This document shows positions 53,090-61,794 of a stretch of 64,000 nucleotides of DNA, piece after piece. This DNA is from Mesorhizobium huakuii (lineage in GTDB: Bacteria > Pseudomonadota > Alphaproteobacteria > Rhizobiales > Rhizobiaceae). The stretch covers positions 124,001-188,000 of the forward strand of contig NZ_BSNY01000027.1 of assembly GCF_030160235.1 (NCBI RefSeq). Direction: 5' to 3'. Below the pieces are notes generated by a model, which worked only from the letters and a program-made list of their open reading frames with translations, did not search any database and was not told where the DNA came from. Numbering within the stretch: position 1 is the first letter of the stretch; every line of letters starts with the position of its first letter. The translations under genes were made by a program, and so were the position numbers.

Positions 53090-54387
53090 TCCACCATCAG
53101 TTCGTCGAGTTCGGCATAGTCGGGCAATTGCCGCTCGATCGCGCGGCCGCCGCGCACGACGATGCGATCCGATTCGGGCCGCGACAGCAATTCCGTCCAG
53201 CTTCGACCTTTGAACAGGATGAAGTCGGCATCGCCGCCGGCGGCAAGCGTGCCAAACCCATCAAGCCGCATCACCTTGGCCGGCGTGGCGGTGACCGCTT
53301 GCGGCCAGTCGGCGACGGGATGATCGAAATGCAGGATACGCGTCGCCATGCGGTAGACCTCCAGCATGTCGAGATCGCCATAGGCATAGAACGGATCGCG
53401 TGTGTTGTCGGAAGCGACGGCGACGGGAATGCCCCTCGCCTTCATCTCGTGCAGCAGCGTCACGCCACGCCAGCGCGGCGTGGTCTGGTTCCCGCGCCGA
53501 TCCTGCAGATAGAGATTGCACATCGGCAGCGACACCACAGCCAGGCCGGCCTTCGCCACCTTGTCCAGCGTGTCCAGCACCTCGAGGTCGGGTTGCCGCG
53601 CCAGCGAGCAGCAATGGCCGACAAGGATCTTGCCCTCGAAACCGTTCCAAAGTGCGGCCTCGGCGATCTTCTTCAGCGAGATCGCCGCAATGTCGTCGGT
53701 CTCGTCGGCATGGAAATCGAGGTCGAGCCCATGCTCGGTCGCCTGCGCGAAGACGTGGTCGAGCAGCTCTTCGAGGTCCGGCACCATATAGGTGACGACG
53801 CCGAGCACGCCCTTGGCGGCGGCCACCCGTTTCGCCAGCCTGTCGAACCATTTCTTGTCGCGCACGCCCTCGATGCCGAGCAGGCAGGCGCCCTGCAATT
53901 CGATGCGGCCACGCCATGCCTCGCGCATCGTCTCGAACACCGGCCAGGAGATTTCCTCCTGAGGCGCGACGCTGTCGAGATGGGTGCGCAGCGCCCTGGT
54001 GCCATGCGCGTAGGCCGAGCGCAGCGAGAAATCCATGCGTCTGGCCAGGTCCTCGGCGCTCCAGCGCGCGACGCGGTCGGCGCCGGCGGCATTCAGCGCG
54101 CCCATGAACGTGCCGTCGGGATTGGGCTTTCGCGGCCAGATGTGGCCCTTGTCGATATGGGTGTGGCAGTCGACGAAACAGGGCAAAACGATGCGGCCGG
54201 CAAGGTCGATAGCCTCCGTCGGCGCCTTCGCTTTGCCGTGCGCCGCAATGCTGGAGATCTTGCCGTCGGTGACTGTGATATCAGCCAGCGCAAAGCCGTC
54301 GCCATCATAGGCCGCAGCGAGCCCAGGCGTCAGCGACGTGTGAAGTCGGGCGTTCGTGAGCCGGTATGAAGCTGAGTCCGGAATCAT
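53086..54387 (-). CDS. Amidohydrolase, cytosine deaminase (CodA) type
   Basis: A 433-aa metal-dependent amidohydrolase. CFVDCHTHIDKGHIWPR near residue 75 has the HxH metal ligands, DFHADETDD near 225 and VGHCC near 258 supply further His, and ASDNTRDPFYAYG near 320 the catalytic Asp. This is the layout of cytosine/isoguanine/creatinine deaminases, which hydrolyse C-N bonds in small heterocycles. It overlaps the permease stop by one base (TAATG). The substrate is likely imported by the ABC system encoded upstream. Confidence 0.8.
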   Translation of the reverse strand: MIPDSASYRLTNARLHTSLTPGLAAAYDGDGFALADITVTDGKISSIAAHGKAKAPTEAIDLAGRIVLPCFVDCHTHIDKGHIWPRKPNPDGTFMGALNAAGADRVARWSAEDLARRMDFSLRSAYAHGTRALRTHLDSVAPQEEISWPVFETMREAWRGRIELQGACLLGIEGVRDKKWFDRLAKRVAAAKGVLGVVTYMVPDLEELLDHVFAQATEHGLDLDFHADETDDIAAISLKKIAEAALWNGFEGKILVGHCCSLARQPDLEVLDTLDKVAKAGLAVVSLPMCNLYLQDRRGNQTTPRWRGVTLLHEMKARGIPVAVASDNTRDPFYAYGDLDMLEVYRMATRILHFDHPVADWPQAVTATPAKVMRLDGFGTLAAGGDADFILFKGRSWTELLSRPESDRIVVRGGRAIERQLPDYAELDELMVE

Positions 54388-55235
54388 TACCGCTCCTGCT
54401 TCAGCGCGCTTTCGTGCCAGCGCCGCAAAATGAGATGCGAAATCAGCGACAGCACGAGGAAGATCAGGATGCCGGTCAGCGAGATCAGGAACAGCGCCGC
54501 GAACAGCCTTGGCGCGTTGAGCCGGTAACCGGCCTCGATGATGCGCGAGGCGAGCCCCGATGACTGGCCGGTGGCGCCGGCGACGAACTCTGCCACCACG
54601 GCGCCGATCAGCGACAGGCCGCCGGCGATCTTCAGCCCGCCCAGGAAATACGGCATCGCCGCCGGCAGCCTGAGATAGCGCAGCTGCTGCCAGCGCGTCG
54701 CGCCATTGAGCTTGAACAGATCGCGCAGATTACGGTCGACCGAATTCAGGCCGAGTGTGGTGTTGGACAGGATCGGGAAGAAGGCGACGATCCAGGCGCA
54801 CAGCAGAAGCTTGGTCGTCTGGTTGTTCACATAGATGTTGATCAGCGGAAAGATCGCCACGATCGGCGTCACCTGCAGCACGATGGCGAACGGGAAGAAC
54901 GACATCTCCACCCATTTCGACTGCGCGAACAGCACCGACAGGCCGACGCCGCCGATGACGGCCAAGGCCAGGCTAAGGAAGGTGATGCGCAAGGTGACCA
55001 GCAGCGAGGAGAACAGCAGGCCGGCATCGTTGTAGAGCGTCTGCAGCACCACGCCGGGACGCGGCAGGATATATTGCGGGATCTCGTTCCACACGCAGAT
55101 GCGGTCCCACAGCCAGATCGCCAGGATCATGATCGCCAGCGGCAGCACCCAGCGGCCGACCCGCTCGAGCCGCTCCTGGCGCACACGGCGCGCTTCCTCG
55201 GGGTCGAGTTTCAACGTGCCGTCAATGACCGTCAT
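54387..55235 (-). CDS. ABC transporter permease (SsuC/ThiX-like)
   Basis: A 282-aa inner-membrane protein with about six helices and the EAA loop near residue 195 (LRDLFKLNGATRWQQLRYLR). It begins at ATG 55235, overlapping the ATPase stop by 14 bases; a frame continuing 192 bases upstream only shadows the ATPase. It works with the ATPase and the NMT1-like binding protein. Confidence 0.85.
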   Translation of the reverse strand: MTVIDGTLKLDPEEARRVRQERLERVGRWVLPLAIMILAIWLWDRICVWNEIPQYILPRPGVVLQTLYNDAGLLFSSLLVTLRITFLSLALAVIGGVGLSVLFAQSKWVEMSFFPFAIVLQVTPIVAIFPLINIYVNNQTTKLLLCAWIVAFFPILSNTTLGLNSVDRNLRDLFKLNGATRWQQLRYLRLPAAMPYFLGGLKIAGGLSLIGAVVAEFVAGATGQSSGLASRIIEAGYRLNAPRLFAALFLISLTGILIFLVLSLISHLILRRWHESALKQER

Positions 55236-56046
55236 GATGCGGGCCCGCTGTTGAATTGATGGCATTGACCAGCACGTCGGAAGCCTGGCGGCAAAGGGCT
55301 GCGTAGTCGGGCGAGGTGCGAAACGCCTCGTCGCGCGGATAGGCCGCCTCGATGGCGAGTTCGTCGAACACCCTGCCCGGCCGCGCCGCCATGACGACGA
55401 CCCGGTTGGAGAGAAATACGCTTTCAAAAACGCTGTGGGTGACGAAGACGACGGTGAAGCGTTCGTCCTGCCACAGCTCCAGCAGATCGTTGTTGAGCTT
55501 GAAACGGGTGATCTCGTCGAGTGCCGCGAACGGTTCGTCCATCAACAGCACGCGCGGCTTGGTCACCATGGCGCGCGCGATCGAGACACGCATCTTCATG
55601 CCGCCCGACAGTTCGCGCGGCACGGCGTCCTCGAAGCCGGTCAGATGCACCCGCGCCAGCATCTGCGTGATCGCAGGGGCGGCCTTGGCGCGGGAAATGC
55701 CTTTCAGCCTGAGCGGCAGCCAGACATTGTCGAATACGCTGGCCCAGGGCAGCAGCGTCGGCTCCTGAAAGACGAAGCCGATATTGGCGCGGTCGAGCGA
55801 GCCGCCGCCGCGCCAGTCGAGCACGCCGGAGGTCGGCGTCGACAGGCCGGCGATCAGCCGCAGCGCCGTCGACTTGCCGCAACCGGACGGCCCGAGCAGG
55901 CTGATGAAATCGCCTTCCCGGATCGTCAGGTCGACATCGCTCAGCGCCGTCACGCCGTTGGAAAACACCTTGCCGACGCCTCGCAGCGCCAGCAAGGTCG
56001 GAGCAACGTCCGATGCCGGCGCTCGCGCCACCTTTTCCTCTATCAT
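55222..56046 (-). CDS. ABC transporter ATP-binding protein (SsuB/ThiZ-like)
   Basis: A 274-aa ATPase with Walker [16 protein letters not shown]-loop FVFQEPTLLPWASV, signature LSGGMKMR and Walker B VLLMDEPFAALDE. It follows the binding-protein gene by 12 bases. The 25 residues before the domain are a short variable extension. Confidence 0.88.
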   Translation of the reverse strand: MIEEKVARAPASDVAPTLLALRGVGKVFSNGVTALSDVDLTIREGDFISLLGPSGCGKSTALRLIAGLSTPTSGVLDWRGGGSLDRANIGFVFQEPTLLPWASVFDNVWLPLRLKGISRAKAAPAITQMLARVHLTGFEDAVPRELSGGMKMRVSIARAMVTKPRVLLMDEPFAALDEITRFKLNNDLLELWQDERFTVVFVTHSVFESVFLSNRVVVMAARPGRVFDELAIEAAYPRDEAFRTSPDYAALCRQASDVLVNAINSTAGPHHDGH

Positions 56047-56058
56047 GCTCAGGCTGGC

Positions 56059-57063
56059 CTATTTCTTCAGGTCGAGCCCGACGCCCTTGTTGACGAAGGC
56101 CAGCGTGTAGGCCTTCGAAATGTCGATGCCTTCCGGCGTGACCTTGGCCTTGACCATCTTGTCGTAGAAACTCTTGATGCGCGCGTCGGTCATGGCGCCG
56201 ATGCCGAGCTTCTCGGTGTCGCCGGAATCGGCAAGGCCGAACTTCTTCATCTGCTCGATGGAGAAAGCGATCTGCTCGTCGCTCATGTCAGGATTGTCTT
56301 TCTTGATCATGTCGTTGGCGGCCTTGTTGTCGCCGTAGAGGTACTTGTACCAGCCCTTGGCCGAGCCATCGACGAAGCACTGGACCACCTCCGGCTTCTT
56401 GTCGATCGTGGCCTGCATCACCTCGATCGTCGTCGAGTAGGTGTCCCAGCCATAGTCGGCGAGCAGGAACTGGTTCGGCACGAAGCCGCCTTCCTTCTTG
56501 ACCGCGAACGGCTCCGAGGTGACGTAGCCCTGCTGGATCGACTTCTTGTTGGCGAGGAAGGGAGCGGTGTTGTAGGTGTAGGGCGCGCGCTTGGCGGCGT
56601 CGAAGCCGAGCGCGGTGACCATCCACTGGAAGAAGGTCTGCACGCCTTCGTCGCCAAGGATGTACTGGTCGGCGTTCTTCAGGTCCTCCCACTTGTCCAG
56701 CCCCTCGCCGGGATGGGACATGATGACCTGCGGGTCCTTCTGGAAATCGGCCGCCACCACACGCATCGGGATGCCTTGCTGGACGGCGTCGAAGGCCGAC
56801 AGCAGGTTGCCGCCCATGTAGAAATCGATCTTGCCGGCCAAAAGCATCGGCCGGCCGCTGACCTGCGGGCCGCCCTGCATGATGGTGACGTCGAGGCCGC
56901 AGGCGGCATAGGTACCGTCCGCCACGGCCTGGTAGTAACCGCCATGTTCCGGCTCGGCCAGCCAGTTGGTGCCGAAGGTGACTTTTTCATTTGCCGCGGC
57001 CCCCAGCGTGCTGGCCGTCAGCAGGGCCACCGCTGCTACCGAGATCTTCTGCTTTGCGTACAT
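56059..57063 (-). CDS. ABC transporter substrate-binding protein, NMT1/THI5-like
   Basis: A 334-aa periplasmic protein with a signal peptide (ISVAAVALLTASTLGAAAN, cleavage near residue 24) and a mature start VTFGTNWLAEPEHGGYYQAV, the NMT1/THI5 pattern that binds pyrimidine-like ligands in ThiY and related proteins. AAAGGG lies eight bases before ATG 57063, favouring it over GTG 57072. No TPP riboswitch is seen upstream. It is the first gene of the seven-gene operon, so the imported compound is probably the inducing substrate. Confidence 0.8.
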   Translation of the reverse strand: MYAKQKISVAAVALLTASTLGAAANEKVTFGTNWLAEPEHGGYYQAVADGTYAACGLDVTIMQGGPQVSGRPMLLAGKIDFYMGGNLLSAFDAVQQGIPMRVVAADFQKDPQVIMSHPGEGLDKWEDLKNADQYILGDEGVQTFFQWMVTALGFDAAKRAPYTYNTAPFLANKKSIQQGYVTSEPFAVKKEGGFVPNQFLLADYGWDTYSTTIEVMQATIDKKPEVVQCFVDGSAKGWYKYLYGDNKAANDMIKKDNPDMSDEQIAFSIEQMKKFGLADSGDTEKLGIGAMTDARIKSFYDKMVKAKVTPEGIDISKAYTLAFVNKGVGLDLKK

Positions 57064-57327
57064 CGACACCACCCTTTGTTTGCTCCGGCGCCACGCGCCA
57101 GGCTCGACACCAGAGATTCAAGAAGCAAGACACATGCCACCGGCGTCTCGCGCCGGAACCCGCCCGCCTGCACCACAGCCATCTGCGAAAGCCGGAAAGG
57201 TCGTGCTGCACCGAAGGCATCGTGCCTATTTTTTGAACGCCTGTCCACAATCGCACCGGTGACATCCCAAGCCATCTTGAAGCTGTAGTGGATGCGGCCT
57301 TAGGCTGAGGGCATCCAGGAGATTGCC

Positions 57328-57711
57328 ATGTTCAGATTCCTTACCCCGAATTCGATCAAGCCGCCCTTTGCCCGCTACAGCCATGGCGTCGAAGTGCCGG
57401 CGGGCAAGCGGCTGGTGCTGTGCTCGGGCCAGGTGGCGATCACGGCGGACGACCAGATTCCCGAGGACGCCGGCGCCCAGGCCGAACTCTGCTTCCGCAA
57501 CATCGAGGCAATCCTCGGCGAGGCTGGGCTGGGACTCCAGGACATCGTGCGCATCAACGCCTATGTCACCGACCGCGCGCATTTACGGCCCTATATGGAT
57601 GTCCGAGACAGGCTGTTTTCGAGCCCAGCACCGGCCTCGACGCTGATGATCGTTTCCGGCTTTGCCCGCCCCGAATTCAAGGTCGAGGTCGAGGTCATCG
57701 CCGCCGGGTGA
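57328..57711 (+). CDS. RidA family protein (YjgF/YER057c/UK114)
   Basis: A 127-aa trimeric RidA-type protein: RYSHGVEVPAGKRLVLCSGQ near residue 14, VRINAYVTDR near 75 with the conserved Arg, and the closing VEVEVIAAG. RidA members deaminate reactive enamine/imine intermediates; catabolic subgroups act in pyrimidine or aminophenol pathways. It diverges from the importer operon across 264 bases and precedes the creatininase-like gene by 54 bases. Confidence 0.88.
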   Translation: MFRFLTPNSIKPPFARYSHGVEVPAGKRLVLCSGQVAITADDQIPEDAGAQAELCFRNIEAILGEAGLGLQDIVRINAYVTDRAHLRPYMDVRDRLFSSPAPASTLMIVSGFARPEFKVEVEVIAAG

Positions 57712-57765
57712 TCGACAGGGCGCCCGAGCCGCGCTAGGTCTCACCGTTCATCGAAGAGGCATGAC

Positions 57766-58569
57766 ATGACTGTAGCCAAAAGACGCGTCTGGTGGGGTGA
57801 CTACCGGACCACAGAATACGCCTCGATCGACCCGGAGGCGACGATCGCCGTTTTGCCGGTGGCGGCGATCGAACAGCATGGACCGCATCTGCCTGTCTCG
57901 ACCGACACCTCGATCATGAACGGCATGCTCGACACGGTGATCGCCCGCCTGCCGGACGACCTCGACATCCGCATCCTGCCGGTCCAGGCGGTGGGCAAGT
58001 CGAACGAGCATCTGCATGCGCCGGGCACGCTCACGCTGCCGGCAACGACGCTGGTCGAGGCCTGGACCGAACTTGGCGTATCCATCGCGCGTGCCGGGGT
58101 GCGCAAACTTATCGTCGTCAACTCGCATGGCGGCAATGAAGAGATCATGGGCATCATCACGCGTGAATTGCGGGTGCGCGAAAAGATGCTTGCGGTGAAG
58201 ACGAGCTGGCAGCGCTTTGGCCGCCCGGCCGGCATGTACACCGAGCTCGAAGACCGCCACGGCATCCATGGCGGCGATGTCGAGACCTCGCTGATGCTGC
58301 ATTTCCGGCCCGACCTGGTCGACATGGCCAAGGCCGACAATTTCGTTTCCAATGTCGCCAGGGCCGAGAAGGAATTTTCCCTGCTACGCCACACCGGCAC
58401 CCACGCCTTCGCCTGGATCGCTGGGGATCTCAACCCCAATGGCGTGGTCGGCGACGCCAGCATCGCGACTTCGGAAAAAGGCAGGCTGACGGCGGAGCAT
58501 CAGGCAGACGGTTTCATCAGCCTGCTCAGGGATGTGCGCAAAGCGAAGCTCGCCGACTGGCTGAAATAG
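57766..58569 (+). CDS. Creatininase family amidohydrolase
   Basis: A 267-aa enzyme with all family metal motifs: IEQHGPHLPVSTDT near residue 31, VVNSHGGNEE near 120 and HGIHGGDVETSLML near 160. The family covers creatininase, MftE peptidases and deformylases of formylamino-pyrimidines. Next to a CodA-type deaminase, RidA and an NMT1-like importer, action on a cyclic amide or formamide of a nitrogen heterocycle is likely. Creatinine is an attractive substrate because sarcosine oxidase is encoded in the same window, but no creatinase gene is present. Confidence 0.8.
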   Translation: MTVAKRRVWWGDYRTTEYASIDPEATIAVLPVAAIEQHGPHLPVSTDTSIMNGMLDTVIARLPDDLDIRILPVQAVGKSNEHLHAPGTLTLPATTLVEAWTELGVSIARAGVRKLIVVNSHGGNEEIMGIITRELRVREKMLAVKTSWQRFGRPAGMYTELEDRHGIHGGDVETSLMLHFRPDLVDMAKADNFVSNVARAEKEFSLLRHTGTHAFAWIAGDLNPNGVVGDASIATSEKGRLTAEHQADGFISLLRDVRKAKLADWLK

Positions 58570-58617
58570 CCGCCTAGCCACAATTGCGCCTTCGCAAAAA
58601 ACACTCCCGCATATGAG

Positions 58618-58640
58618 ATTTTGACAAACTTTGCCAAAAT
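58618..58640. promoter_or_regulatory. parD promoter/operator dyad
   Basis: ATTTTGACAA (58618-58627) and TTGCCAAAAT (58631-58640) form an inverted repeat with one mismatch around ACT. It contains TTGACA (58621-58626), a perfect -35 box. A dyad over the promoter 32 bases before parD is the expected autoregulatory operator of a ParD antitoxin. Confidence 0.65.
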
Positions 58641-58671
58641 GGTTCATGCTGGACGGGATATGGAGGCCGAT

Positions 58672-58926
58672 ATGGCAACAATGAACGTATCATTGCCTGA
58701 TCCGATGAAGGATTGGGTTGAGGCGCAAACCGAAACGGGTCGCTACGCCAACGCGAGCGACTATGTGCGCGATTTGATCCGTCGGGATCAGGAGCGCAAC
58801 GACAACATTGCCGCCATGCAGCGCTTTGTCGATGACGGATTGAAAAGTGGCATCGGCAATCGATCCAGGGACGCGCTTTTTGCTGAGGCAGTCAAACGCG
58901 TTGGAAAGTCACCCGGCAACGGGTAA
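58672..58926 (+). CDS. parD: ParD-family antitoxin
   Basis: An 84-aa ribbon-helix-helix protein: MNVSLPDPMKDWVEAQTETG is the DNA-binding strand and first helix, and YANASDYVRDLIRRDQER the second helix, typical of ParD/CC2985-type antitoxins. The C-terminal part would wrap the toxin. GGAGG lies five bases before ATG 58672. Its stop TAA shares its last base with the parE ATG. The toxin gene next to it is interrupted, so this antitoxin may now be an orphan. Confidence 0.85.
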   Translation: MATMNVSLPDPMKDWVEAQTETGRYANASDYVRDLIRRDQERNDNIAAMQRFVDDGLKSGIGNRSRDALFAEAVKRVGKSPGNG

Positions 58927-59222
58927 TGGGATTTCGCCTTTCTTTAGCCGCGGAAGAGGACATCATCGGTATTACCGAGTAAGGGGTGCGCCTGTTCGGT
59001 GCTGAGCAGGCCAGACAGTATCATGACGAGTTGTTCGCGATCTTTGACCTGATCGCTGCCAGTCCCCGAATGGCACCGGAGCGGCTTGAATTGTCGTCAC
59101 CAATGCGTATCCATCCCTTCAAGGCCCAAATTGTCGTCTACCGGATCGAAGCCGACGGCGACGTGTTCATTGTCCGGGTACGCCACGGGCACGAAGATTG
59201 GGCGAGTGAAGGCGCTCGATAG
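58926..59222 (+). pseudogene. parE: ParE-family toxin, interrupted by an in-frame stop
   Basis: From ATG 58926 (sharing a base with the parD stop) the frame reads MGFRLSLAAEEDIIGITE and then hits TAA at 58980-58982. The same frame continues as a normal ParE body (VRLFGAEQARQYHDELFAIF, then RMAPERLELSSPMRIHPFKA) to 59222. One nonsense codon at position 19 therefore breaks an otherwise complete 98-codon toxin. A short product could restart at GTG 58986 but would lack the first helix. Confidence 0.85.
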
Positions 59223-59246
59223 TCCTCCAACGATGTATGGGCACAG

Positions 59247-59756
59247 CTAGCCCTCGATCTTCAGCTCGAACGGCGTGCCTTCGAAGGCGTCGGCGCCGCG
59301 CCCGATCGACTGGATCGCCTCGATCATCCGGCCATTGCGCTCAAGCAGCGCATCGGCCACGGCAATGAGCCGGGGGTTGGGTGTCGCCGAGGGTGACAGC
59401 GCCCGCAATGTCTGGGCCAGTTCGGCCTCGTCGCGTTTCGGCGCCAGTGCGGCGGCGATGATGTAGGCCGAAGCGGTGGAACGGCTGATGCCGGCATAGC
59501 AATGCACGACCATGGGCTTCGCCCGGTCCCAGCGGCGGGCGAAATCGAGCACGTCGCGGACATGCTCCTCGCCCGGCATGGTCATGCCGTCCTGCGCTAC
59601 CGCTATGTCGTGCATGACGAGATGGAGGTGGTTTTCCCTCGCTATCGAGGCCGGACGCGTCACCTCGGTTCCGACGGAGAGCAGCGACAGCATGCGGTCG
59701 GCGCCTGTCCTGGCCACCGTTTCCTCGATTTTCGCCAGCGAGCAGACATGGATCAT
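59247..59756 (-). CDS. Small dual-specificity/tyrosine protein phosphatase family protein
   Basis: A 169-aa protein with the P-loop VVHCYAGISRSTA (Cys86, Arg92), the HCx5R(S/T) signature of cysteine phosphatases, and MHDIAVAQDG near residue 48 giving the likely general acid Asp. It overlaps the cobC stop by 4 bases (ATGA), so it is co-translated with a cobalamin gene. Whether it removes a phosphate in the cobalamin pathway (for instance from a nucleotide-loop intermediate) or has another job is unknown. Confidence 0.8.
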   Translation of the reverse strand: MIHVCSLAKIEETVARTGADRMLSLLSVGTEVTRPASIARENHLHLVMHDIAVAQDGMTMPGEEHVRDVLDFARRWDRAKPMVVHCYAGISRSTASAYIIAAALAPKRDEAELAQTLRALSPSATPNPRLIAVADALLERNGRMIEAIQSIGRGADAFEGTPFELKIEG

Positions 59757-60799
59757 TGTTTTGAACCTTTTTGTCGATCCTCGCGCCGCGCCGCCCATTC
59801 GGCAAGAGCGGATTCGAGCCGCCGCCACTCCTCCTGACTCCCCGGCAGGCCTGCCCGCAACACAAATGGCCGGTCGTTGAAGTGGCGAAGCAGAATGCCC
59901 CTCTCGCCAAGCGCTGAAAACAGGCCGGCGGCATCCGGAAGGCCGAGATAGCGGAACAGCGTGGTACCGCCCACGACCGGCACGCCGAAACGGCCGAACA
60001 ACGCGTCCAGCCGCGCCGCTGCCTCGGCCAGCGATGCCCGCATCGCGTCCTGCCAGCCAATATCGGCAAGCGCGTGAATGCCGTATTCCAGCGCCGGGCC
60101 GGCGACCGCCCACGGCCCGAATTGCGTTTCGAGCCGGCCCACCGTTGCTGCATTGGAAAGCGCGAAGCCAAGCCGCAGGCCGGCCAGCCCAAAGAACTTG
60201 CCGAACGAGCGCAGCACGACGAGGCCGCCCTGGTCGGCGTCGGCGGCGAGGCTGTGCTCGCGCGGGCCGACATCCATGAAGGCCTCGTCAACGACCAGCA
60301 GCCCGCCTCTGGCGCGCAGCCCGGCGGCCAGTGCCAGCAGCCGGTCGCGCTCGTTGACGCGCCCATCCGGGTTGTTCGGATTGACGATGATGGCTAGGTC
60401 GGCCTGCGCCAGCGCCATAAAATCGCTGACTTCGCTCACCTCATGCCCGGCGATCGCCGCTGCTCGTGCATGTTCGGCATAGGTCGGCCCCAGCACCAAT
60501 GCCTTGCCGGGCCTGACCAGCGAGGCCACGCGCGGCAGCAGGATTTGCGTGCCGGGCGCCGCGACGACATTGGCCGGCGACGGCGCGCCATAGGTGCGGG
60601 CTGCGATCTGCGTCAGCTCCCGCGCCCGTGCCGCTTCCGGCAATCGCGACAGCGAGGTGGCGGGCAGTTCGAAAAGCGGGTAGGAGTGCGGGTTGATACC
60701 GGTCGAAAGGTCGACGAAAGGCTGAGGAGCGTTGGGGAAAAGCGCCCTTGCCCGGCCAAGACTCCCACCATGGTCCACCGCTCCATCAAGAAGCTTCAT
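59753..60799 (-). CDS. cobC: L-threonine-phosphate decarboxylase, cobalamin biosynthesis
   Basis: A 348-aa PLP enzyme of the aminotransferase fold. VDLSTGINPHSYP near residue 29 is the CobC/CobD signature, VNPNNPDGRV near 139 binds substrate, and Lys201 in LRSFGKFFGLAGLRLG holds PLP. It makes (R)-1-amino-2-propanol phosphate, the linker of cobalamin (named CobC in Pseudomonas denitrificans, CobD in Salmonella). Its ATG (60799-60797) overlaps the divergent cobD ATG by two bases. Confidence 0.88.
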   Translation of the reverse strand: MKLLDGAVDHGGSLGRARALFPNAPQPFVDLSTGINPHSYPLFELPATSLSRLPEAARARELTQIAARTYGAPSPANVVAAPGTQILLPRVASLVRPGKALVLGPTYAEHARAAAIAGHEVSEVSDFMALAQADLAIIVNPNNPDGRVNERDRLLALAAGLRARGGLLVVDEAFMDVGPREHSLAADADQGGLVVLRSFGKFFGLAGLRLGFALSNAATVGRLETQFGPWAVAGPALEYGIHALADIGWQDAMRASLAEAAARLDALFGRFGVPVVGGTTLFRYLGLPDAAGLFSALGERGILLRHFNDRPFVLRAGLPGSQEEWRRLESALAEWAARREDRQKGSKQ

Positions 60800-61769
60800 G
60801 TCAGTCCTGATCGCTTTCCTGTCACTGGCCGTCGAATCTGTCCTGGGTTACCCGGACCGGCTCTTCCGCGCCATCGGCCATCCGGTGACGTGGTTCGGCA
60901 GGCTGATATCCTTTCTCGACATCAGGCTCAACCGCGCCACTGATCCCGACGCGTTGCGTCGCCAACGCGGCGTCCAGGCGCTGCTGGTCATCGTTCTGGT
61001 TCCGGCGGTGATGGGCCTTTTCGTCCAGCTTGTCCTGCTCTGGTTCGTTCCCCTGGGGTTTTTCATCACCGCGCTGCTGGCTACATCGCTGCTGTCGCAG
61101 AAGAGCCTCTACGAACATGTCGAGGCCGTGGCTGACTCGCTCGATTCGGGCGGCCTCGCCATGGGCCGTGTCGCCGTCTCGCGCATCGTCGGCCGCGATC
61201 CTGAAGCACTCGACCGCGCCGCCGTCTGCCGCGCGGCGATCGAAAGCCTGGCCGAGAATTTTTCCGATGGCATCGTCGCTCCCGCCTTCTGGACCGGTGT
61301 TGGCGGACTGGCCGGCGGCGCTGCCTACAAGGCGGCCAACACCGCCGATTCGATGATCGGCCATCGCACGCCGCGCCACGAGGCCTTCGGCTGGGCGGCG
61401 GCGCGCTTCGACGACTGGATCAACCTGCCGGCCTCAAGGCTGACGGCGCTGCTGATCGTGCTGGCGGCCTTCCTGGTCAAGGGCGCCGATCCCGGCAGTG
61501 CCCGGCAAGCGGTATGGCGCGATGCCAAAAAGCACCGCTCGCCCAATGCCGGCTGGCCGGAAGCAGCCATGGCCGGCGCGCTCGGCCTGGCACTCGCCGG
61601 GCCGCGCAGCTATGGTGGCATCGTGGTCGACGATGTGTTCATGGGCGAAGGCGGCCGCCGCGACGTCGACAGCGCCGACATCAGGCGGGCGCTGAAACTC
61701 TACCGCGTCGCCGACTATCTGCTGATCGCGCTGTTTGGGGTGGTGTCGGTGATCGTATTCGTCGCATAA
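60798..61769 (+). CDS. cobD: Adenosylcobinamide-phosphate synthase (CobD/CbiB)
   Basis: A 323-aa membrane protein of the CobD/CbiB family: VESVLGYPDRLFRAIGHPVTW near the start, SIAESLAENFSDGIVAPAFW-like segment near residue 145 and KAANTADSMIGHRTPRHEAFG near 175. It joins the aminopropanol linker to adenosylcobyric acid. The protein starts at ATG 60798, so the whole leader lies inside the cobC coding region. No gene follows directly on this strand. Confidence 0.88.
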   Translation: MSVLIAFLSLAVESVLGYPDRLFRAIGHPVTWFGRLISFLDIRLNRATDPDALRRQRGVQALLVIVLVPAVMGLFVQLVLLWFVPLGFFITALLATSLLSQKSLYEHVEAVADSLDSGGLAMGRVAVSRIVGRDPEALDRAAVCRAAIESLAENFSDGIVAPAFWTGVGGLAGGAAYKAANTADSMIGHRTPRHEAFGWAAARFDDWINLPASRLTALLIVLAAFLVKGADPGSARQAVWRDAKKHRSPNAGWPEAAMAGALGLALAGPRSYGGIVVDDVFMGEGGRRDVDSADIRRALKLYRVADYLLIALFGVVSVIVFVA

Positions 61770-61794
61770 ACTCCGAGAAAGTCAGAAACCCGAC

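Noticed and set aside
57064-57327. Possible TPP riboswitch between the NMT1/THI5-like gene and ridA
   Set aside because: Only a CTGAG is found; the rest of the conserved thi-box is absent on both strands.
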